Notes under the pieces: model-generated | What the model was told of the DNA's origin: nothing | Seen by the model: the letters and a program-made list of their open reading frames with translations, nothing else | Database searches by the model: none | Part shown: positions 57,338 to 64,000 of the stretch, piece after piece | Position numbering within the stretch: position 1 is the first letter of the stretch | How the letters are laid out: each line of letters opens with the position of its first letter | DNA from: Lactifluus volemus | Lineage: Eukaryota > Basidiomycota > Agaricomycetes > Russulales > Russulaceae | DNA: 64,000 nt | Assembly: GCA_022376515.1 (NCBI GenBank) | Contig: WTXI01000023.1 | Coordinates: 248,001-312,000 of the forward strand | Direction: 5' to 3' | Program-made: the position numbers and the translations under genes

Positions 57338-58288
57338 ATGCCAGAAATCCACGACATACACCCATTGGGACCCCTAGAAGACGTCTCCACTATCCAAGCT
57401 CGAGAATGGACCAAGCTCGACTCCCCAGGAAAAATACTCGCCCGCCCCTTCAACCCATTAGTCCACGCACAACGGTACCATGACGAAATCGCGAACGACT
57501 TGCTAACAGCAATCAAGGAGATCACTGATGCACCCCGAGTATCCATCGGAAAGCCCCTTCGAGGACCTCAGGTCCAAGACAATCCGAGATTCCCGATGGC
57601 GTTCCTCATCCACGACATATCTGCGAACGACGCCGAGCTCCTCACAGGCAGGAAAGTTTGGGCAGGCCCGAACATTACCTTCGAAGCGATCACCTTCCCA
57701 CCTCCGAGGCCGACGTACCTCTTCACCCTAAGAGGCCTAGCGACCAGCTCAGAAGAAAACATCAAGAACATAGTCCTAGATACATGGAAAGACTCGACCT
57801 CCTTTGCCTTTTTCGATAACATCGTAGCCAAATTCCCAGCGCAATTCAGTATCCCCCTAAGCCAAGAAATTATAAGCTTCGTTGACTCAATACAGATTAA
57901 ACGAGTGGACATAAAACAAGAAGGCGGACGGGACGACCCGCACTTCAATATCTATACCCAGAGCTCCGCCCTCTCCAGCGCAGAAATATGGATGGACATT
58001 TGCACCTTCCTCCGAAGCCGTCAATACATATCCTCCACTCTCGGCTGCGGCCATGTCGTACCGGACGCCTTCTATTGCCCCGTCTGCCATGGGAAAGACC
58101 ATCCGCGGGGCCTATGCCCCTTCCCCAAACTACCTGGCTGGAAAGAGGCAACGACCCCGCCGCGAAATGAATACGAACAACCTCGCGAACGAGCCCCTCG
58201 CGCCAGACGCTCCTTCCCATATAATGAACCCCTCCGAGGCAAAAGATTCCCCACGAGAGGAGGAGGATACAGGACCCGTCCCTACTAA
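57338..58288 (+). CDS. Retroelement gag-like protein, C-terminal frame with zinc knuckle
   Basis: A 316-aa frame with an RRM-like middle (F-L-I-H-D-I-S-A-N-D and later F-N-I-Y-T) and a C-terminal knuckle C-P-V-C-H-G-K-D-H-P-R-G-L-C (C-x2-C-x4-H-x4-C) followed by P-F-P-K-L-P-G-W. The tail is Arg/Gly-rich (R-G-G-G-Y-R-T-R). This arrangement is characteristic of agaricomycete LINE gag proteins that bind element RNA. The frame is fully open, so this part may still be made. Confidence 0.8.
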   Translation: MPEIHDIHPLGPLEDVSTIQAREWTKLDSPGKILARPFNPLVHAQRYHDEIANDLLTAIKEITDAPRVSIGKPLRGPQVQDNPRFPMAFLIHDISANDAELLTGRKVWAGPNITFEAITFPPPRPTYLFTLRGLATSSEENIKNIVLDTWKDSTSFAFFDNIVAKFPAQFSIPLSQEIISFVDSIQIKRVDIKQEGGRDDPHFNIYTQSSALSSAEIWMDICTFLRSRQYISSTLGCGHVVPDAFYCPVCHGKDHPRGLCPFPKLPGWKEATTPPRNEYEQPRERAPRARRSFPYNEPLRGKRFPTRGGGYRTRPY

Positions 58289-58686
58289 AAATCATATGAT
58301 TAACTACCTAGAAAAGAATGTACATAGCTAAGAATATCAGAACCCCAACTCACTCATATATACACAGTGGCCCACGAAAGCCCGAACGAATCCCCCAACG
58401 AAACCAAGAAACCCGAATCGATCACCTACCAAAACACCGAACCAAACCCCCTGCACAAAAACGCGATTTCGAAAACACGTGACACATGGGAGAACGCCCT
58501 TAAAATACGGAACCCTAACCTACACCCCGATTGGATCACTCGAGACGAGGTTTTTTAGTGGGTAGATAAGCGGTTAACCCGCAACAAGAGTCCCACACTA
58601 CCCCAACAAGGGTGTGCGTAAACGCATTTTTTCCCTCCTCGAGATCCCGGACCGCCAAGGCCCGCTTCAGCGTTTGGATAGAGCTG

Positions 58687-58723
58687 TTAGATAACCTAGT
58701 TGTTATTATCTCCTGCTATCTAA
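58687..58723 (+). other. Conserved 3'-terminal hairpin of the gag-only element
   Basis: Perfect 7-bp inverted repeat TTAGATA ... TATCTAA about 20 bp before the A tail, identical in the relative at 8170-8206. 3'-end structures like this are commonly recognised by LINE reverse transcriptase; that role is inferred here. Confidence 0.6.
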
Positions 58724-58761
58724 TATACTGCTTCACAAAAAAAAAAAAACAAGCAAAGCAC

Positions 58762-59533
58762 GCACGAGCCGCCGCCGTTGATGCATCATAGTCATCATCC
58801 TCTTGCGACCACTGTCGCGAGTGTCGGCGTCAAACTGCGATTTATGGCCTATCTTTAGATGATCACCGCGTTGGCGAGCCTGAGAATACACCTGCACATG
58901 GGCAGCCGGGGCTCCCCATGACCTCCGGGGGCCGGTTCGCGACTAAGTGTACTACACACAACTTCCCAGGGGCAGAATTTTACCAGGTTCACAGTAACAA
59001 AAATGGGAGAATTTCGAAGGAAACCGGTCTTTAGCGCTCAGGACGAATGCATTGTAAAGAAATGTTATATGTTTGTGCCTTGTCACGAACCAGCATGGCC
59101 TTATTTATAATGAAATTCCCGAAGTTGTAGAAAAAAAAAGATAAGGAAAAAGCGATTGTGAATGGAGAGCTCGGATTACAGTGAGAAAAAAATAATCGTG
59201 AGCATGAACGCTCTTCTGATTGACGCTAGTCATCAAACAAACAACCCCATCAATGTTGGAATCCAGAATAACCCCCTGGGAATCCGGCGAAACCCCACCC
59301 CGTTGGTTGTGCGCTCAGCGGCGAAGCTATAAGATCAAAGGAGGGAAGGAAAAAAAGAAAAGTGTGCTCAGATAAACGAACGGACATAAACGAATCGTGA
59401 AACATAAAAGGAAAAAAAAAAACTCACGAGTCACGCGAAGAGCGTCGTATTTATCTAGTGAGTCATACGTTACAATAGCCATGAGACGGGATGTAGAAAA
59501 AAGGGTGAAAAAGAAAGAATGATGGAATGATGA
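58762..59533. other. Intergenic
   Basis: A/T-rich 3' flank of SLA1 and sequence displaced by the retroelement. No gene seen. Confidence 0.5.
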
Positions 59534-62500
59534 TCAGGACGCTCGACCACCGACAGCTCGCAGGAATGCCTCACCAGCAGACTGTGGCGCCGACTCGTTG
59601 GCAAACGTTCCCGCCTTCATAGCCGCAAACACGTTCACTGGGTTCGTATCCTTCTGCGGCGTTGGCCCCGCCGCGACGCCGTTTCCGAACGAGGGTTGTC
59701 CAAAGCCGGGATTGAACCCTGTGGGTTCTGTATAAAAATGAGAGGGGGGTTCAGGCATTAGAACAAAACACAGAAAATCCAAGTGTTGGCACTGACGGGG
59801 GAGCTGTAACTGGCCAAATGAACCGTTCTGTTGTTGGAACGATGGTGGGATGGGTGGGACTGGGGGTACGTTGCCTCCAAACGGAGACCCGACACCGAAG
59901 CCCGTAGGTTGTGGCGCAAGCGAGGGCTGGAAGCCAGTCGGTTGTGGAGCCAGCTGGAAACCTGTCGGCTGTGTAGCCAACGATGGCTGAAAACCTGTAG
60001 GTTGTGGAGCCAACGATGGCTGGAAACCTGTCGGTTGTGGAGCCAAAGATGGCTGAAAACCCGTCGGTTGTGGTTGGAATCCACTGGTAGGTTGGAACCC
60101 GGTGGGCTGAGGCGCGAGCGAAGACGGTTGGAACCCGGTCGGCTGGGGTCCCAAGAACGAGGGCGAAGTTGCCGGGCGCGTAGGCACGAACCCGTTGAAG
60201 CCGGTCGTAGTCGGCACGAGCGGGGCGAGCAGGCCTTGGTTTACCGGGACCGGCGCGAGCGGGCCACGCGGGCCGCCAGCCGCGGGAGGCGGGAGAAACC
60301 CGGTTCGTTGAGCTTGAAGCAGGTGTTGACCGAGTGGTGAGGGCGATGGCCCAACGCCGAGGCCTTGGTTGTAGCCGGCTGGAGGAGGCGAGGTGATCGA
60401 TGGTGAGGGTGTAGCGGCAGGAGAAGGTTTCGGAGCCGCGGCTGGGCCGGGAGGTTGCACGCGCAGCTGGCTCAGACGCGCGAGTTGGTCAAAGATGTCA
60501 GCCTCTGTCGTCTTCGCTAGTCCACCGGAGCTAGTACTGGATGAAGTCGCTATCTGTGTTGCTGGAGCAGACGGGGCACGCGGAGGTTGTGGTGGGAGTG
60601 AAGAGGTAACTGCGGCAGGGAGAGGTGGCACTGATGGGACGCGTTCCGGGACGGGGGGTGTCGCGGCGACGGGCTTGGTCGAGCTCGGTCTATTTGTCCA
60701 CGCATCGTCATCGAAGCCCGATGGAGCAGCAGAGTTCGACCTTGAAGGGACTTGTGAAGGCGGGGACAAGGCGGTCGGCGCAGACGTTGGACTGGATACT
60801 TGTGGGGTCGTCGAACGGGCGATCTGTTCCGACGCGGTCGAGATGGCACCAAGATCGACAGCACCGGGAGCAGTGCTTCCCGTCTTGCTCGGCGTCGGGC
60901 GTCCTCTCCGCGCATTCTTGAGTTGACCTCCGGGATTGGTGAACAAGTTAGGTGGCCCGGGGCTAGGCGTAGCGCGCGCAGACATCGACCGTTCGTCGTT
61001 GCCGAGGAGGTTTACCTCCGAGGAAGCAGGCTTTGATGGAGCCTTTGGACGCCGCGCGTCGATAACCTTGGCGACGCGAATGATATCGCCTTCGCGCAAG
61101 CCCAGAGTGCGTAGAGTGGATTCCGAAATATCAGGCAGAATCGATTCGTCGATCTTGTCCCGCTCAAAGGAAGTGGCGTAGCGCGTGCAATCATCCAGAT
61201 CACACCCTGCGTTGAGGAAAAATTCGAACCAGTCTATCTGTGGGCCCTTCTTCTGAGGCGCAGGAGCTGGCTGGGGGGATCGATGGCGCTTCGCCAGTGG
61301 CTCATCATCCTCGTCACTCTTTCGTGAGCTCGAGCCCCCGCGACCCATGATCTTCTCCACATAGCGCACGTCTTCAACTGACATCTTTTCGGATGGTACT
61401 TCAATGATCACGCCATTCATCTTGTGTAGGCGGAGCACGCCGTTCTTGTAGCCAAGGAAAGCGGCCACAACACGAAACTGCCCAGATCGATCGCGCCACT
61501 CGCGCGTCTGGTTTGGATCGGGGGGAGCACCTGGTAGAAAGTATGGAAAAGAAATCAAACGAAAGAAGACATAGCAACTCACGCTTTTCGATGGACTTGC
61601 GCGAGTCAGAACTAGACTTTGATGAAGATGGATGAGACGAGGCCTTTGCCTTTGTCGATCTTTTCTCGCGCCGGTCTTCCCCCTCGGGTTCGTCCTCCGC
61701 GCGCTCCTTCTCGCGCCTTTCACGGTCCTCGCGTTCACGTTCACGTTGCTCGCGTTCGCGTTCGCGCTTCTCCTTCTCTTTGCGTTTACGGTCGGCCTCG
61801 GCGGCCATTGCTGCGGCTTTGGCGCGTTGTTCTCGTTCCTCCCTCTCCTTCCGCTCGCGCTTCTCTTTTGCCTCACGTTCCGTGCGTTCTGCTGCAGCGC
61901 GCTCCTCCGCTTCACGCTCAGCCTCGCCGTCGTCTTCTCTCGCTTCCGGTTCGACCACCCGAGCAGGCGAGCGGCCCATGGCTGCGGGGTGCAAGTCTCC
62001 ACTAGTCGAGGAAGGACGCAGCTCGATATACGACGCAGGCACAACTCCCTCATTGTCTTTCACGTCCCTACACTTCCACCACTCGTCGCCGTCTTGTTCG
62101 ATTACCCATAGAGCATCGCCCTCGGCTACGGTCAGTTCATCATCGCCCTGAGCCTGGAAGTCATACAAAGCGTAGGCCTCCAGACCGTCGACATCCTCGA
62201 GCTTGGGTGGTTCCTCTTCTTGTTCTAGAGGAGATGGGGAGCGTGGGGGAATAATGGCAGGGCTTGCCTCGGAGAAGTGCACGCCTTTCTTACCAGGACT
62301 GTGCGCCCCATCTGTACGTAAAGGTGGAGGAAGTGTGCGTTGTACTGGAGCGGTGGGTTCGGACGCAGCTTCGGCTTCCGGTCCGGCCGCCGAGTCGGTA
62401 CTGCCGCGAGCAAGACTGCGCGAAGACTCGAGTTTGGCTAGAATCTCTTCGGCCGTATCCTTGTTGCCTGCATGAAAGTGCAGACTCGTAGCGACCGTGC

Positions 62501-63669
62501 CACCAACTTCGATCAGTACATGTTTTGACTTGTCGATATGCGCTGAAGTAATGTCACCAGTCTGCCACTTTTGCACTGGTGTCTGGCATCCGGGATCGAC
62601 GTCAATGCCACGGAGCGCAAAGAAAGCACCTGTTTGAAAACGTACCTTGTCGGCCTCACTAGCAAAAAATACGGCACCATTGCCAATTCCAAGGGTGCCC
62701 TTCTTCTTCTTGCCTTTCTTGTCCACCTCAGAGATTGCCCAAGTCTTGATGGCGTCTGCCTTGGCCTTGGAGGCGGTGGAGCGGACGAGCTCTGCAGGAT
62801 CGACATATGTGCTGACCGGACGCGCTGTGCGGGGAGGAGAATCGGGAACGACAATGCTGGCAGCTGCGGAAGGAGCAGGGGCGGGGGCGGAGGAACCGGA
62901 ATCATCCATACTCTAGCGCTAAATCAGTGCCAAGTCGAAGAGAAAGAGTAGAGAGGGCGACCTCAACATAATTCCCAGGAATGTAGCCGACCTTGCCACT
63001 GTCCTTCTCTTGCACAAGCAGCCAACCATCGTCCTCTATGCCAAACGCGAGCAACACCTGTTCCTCTTTCAAGGATAGTTCACCTTGAGCAGCCGCGTCG
63101 TAATCATATTGTGCCTTTACAATGGAGGAGTGCTCGGCCTATGGTAAATGGAAACAACGTGAGCAACAAACCAAACCACAACACGATAATGGGAGAAAGG
63201 GCGGCCGAAGTTTTTGGGGTAATCTTGAGAAGTATGTGTGAAGTGATAAGGGCTGAGGCACCACCGACAAGGCCGGGTTACTGGGCACAATATTGAGCCG
63301 ATTTCACCTCACACATCGACTATAGAAATAAAAAATATCGGCACAGGGCGGAACGCGAGGCGCTTATAACTTGGCGCGGATTCCTCGACGAGTCCATGTG
63401 GCAGTCCAACGAGCACTCACCGATTCAACGTACGCAGATGGGACGAGGCCACCCTGAACGTCCGAAATACCCATTGGTTTAACTTTCCACCAACTACGAA
63501 ATGTCAGCGATGCACCCGAGCTGCACAAAGGATGAACGCACTCGTCATCGGTTTTCTCGACGAGTAAAAGTAGTTGATCCTCCTTGATTTCGATTTCATC
63601 TTCGGATTGGGGAACGTAGTCATATGATGCCTTGAGAACGGCGATGTATTCCTCGTGTTCGTCACTCAT
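59534..63669 (-). CDS. SLA1: Sla1, actin cytoskeleton-regulatory and endocytic adaptor
   Basis: Exons on the minus strand are 63669-63542, 63493-63421, 63138-62962, 62912-61583, 61530-59797 and 59727-59534, giving 1211 aa. In order: SH3-1 (about 5-66, spanning exons 1-2), SH3-2 (about 68-126, exon 3), SH3-3 (about 370-425, A-L-Y-D-F...W-W-K-C...V-P-A-S-Y), an E/R/K-rich predicted coiled coil (about 445-560), the SLA1 homology domain 1 (about 570-635), and a SAM-like SHD2 (about 668-728). The tail has nine Q-P-T-G-F repeats. In yeast Sla1 binds cargo NPFxD motifs (via SHD1), Las17 and End3/Pan1 at cortical actin patches. L-x-x-Q-x-T-G repeats are Ark1/Prk1 kinase sites there. The 282-nt intron 63139-63420 is long for this window. 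Confidence 0.95.
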
Positions 63670-64000
63670 GAGCGCACAAGTTTGTTGTCAAGAATAGAGA
63701 TAGAGTTGTTGGTATTGACGCTCTCTCTCTCGCACCGAACCGGCTGGAGCACGGCGCTTATGTAATCCGTTGCCGTACACGCGCAGCAGCGCTCGAGCGC
63801 CTCTTCAGTTATACGCTTTGGACAGTGCGAAAACATTTGAACTAACTGTCTGTTTATTGAATCTGGCTATCCTCTGCCCAGATTTCATGGTTATTTCTGG
63901 TGCAGTAATCTTCGATGTTGCCGTCTTTCGGTGACCATGTCCTCTTTCTGTCTTGCATATCATATACCCCTCACGTTCAAGGTGACCGAGATCTTGTCTC
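63670..64000. other. SLA1 5' flank
   Basis: Contains a CTCTCT tract near 63721; no gene recognised before the window edge. Confidence 0.45.

Larger units (their letters stand above)
56371..58747 (+). mobile_element. Gag-only, poly(A)-tailed non-LTR-type retroelement
   Basis: A 14-bp direct repeat AACAAGCAAAGCAC flanks the element (56357-56370 and 58748-58761). It starts GGGGGACCTTG, carries a gag-like coding region and ends in a 13-base A tail. No endonuclease or reverse transcriptase is present, so it must use enzymes from elsewhere. The 5' ~150 and 3' ~280 bases are shared with the shorter element at 7181-8230. A hairpin near each end (about 56420 and 58687-58723) is conserved between the two. 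The composition is strongly C-rich on the plus strand, unlike neighbouring genes. Confidence 0.85.

Noticed and set aside
1..64000. CRISPR arrays, telomeric repeats, rRNA genes
   Set aside because: No regularly spaced repeats, telomere-type arrays or rRNA-like blocks were seen.

Overview
This is genomic DNA of a filamentous basidiomycete, most likely an Agaricomycete. Genes are interrupted by many short GT-AG introns (about 48-75 nt). Several products are typical of that class: a family of multi-spanning DUF6535 membrane proteins, a fungal cytochrome P450, a pepsin-like secreted protease, and retroelement gag proteins with a C-x2-C-x4-H-x4-C knuckle. No viral, bacterial or plasmid sequence was recognised.

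Positions 1-34 kb form a plastic, repeat-rich half. It opens with the 3' end of a P450 gene. Then come two near-identical DUF6535 genes on the minus strand (852 aa each), carried on a 4.5-kb segmental duplication (about 2565-7081 and 9987-14500). Two further DUF6535 genes lie on the plus strand (15634-17673 and 30298-32320); both have frame-broken C-terminal tails. At least two more relics of the family are present. Between the plus-strand copies sit two almost identical beta-carbonic anhydrase genes (20059-20924 and 28745-29600) on a second segmental duplication. The second copy is bounded by 152-bp direct repeats. Transposable elements fill the rest: an LTR-like insertion, a 1.8-kb hAT-like element with terminal inverted repeats, and a 5'-truncated LINE with a 13-bp target-site duplication and poly(A) tail. 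There is also a short non-autonomous retroelement (7181-8230) related to a gag-only retroelement at 56371-58747. The 33.1-34.1 kb stretch is a patchwork: a duplicated 3' end of MDM34 joined to a DUF6535 5' fragment.

Positions 34-64 kb form a stable, mostly housekeeping half: a secreted aspartic protease, MDM34 (ERMES ER-mitochondria tether), an uncharacterised protein with a possible zinc motif, two small hypothetical proteins, deoxyhypusine synthase, a divergently transcribed SEC7/BIG-type Arf-GEF (20 exons), an uncharacterised two-exon gene, the gag-only retroelement, and SLA1 (endocytic actin regulator). For MDM34, deoxyhypusine synthase, SEC7 and SLA1 a complete exon chain could be derived that keeps frame throughout.

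The genes do not form one pathway. The striking biology is structural: repeated duplication and decay of DUF6535 and carbonic anhydrase genes in a transposon-dense block beside conserved essential genes, plus a small retroelement family with conserved terminal RNA hairpins. All assignments are from reading the sequence; no database search was run.
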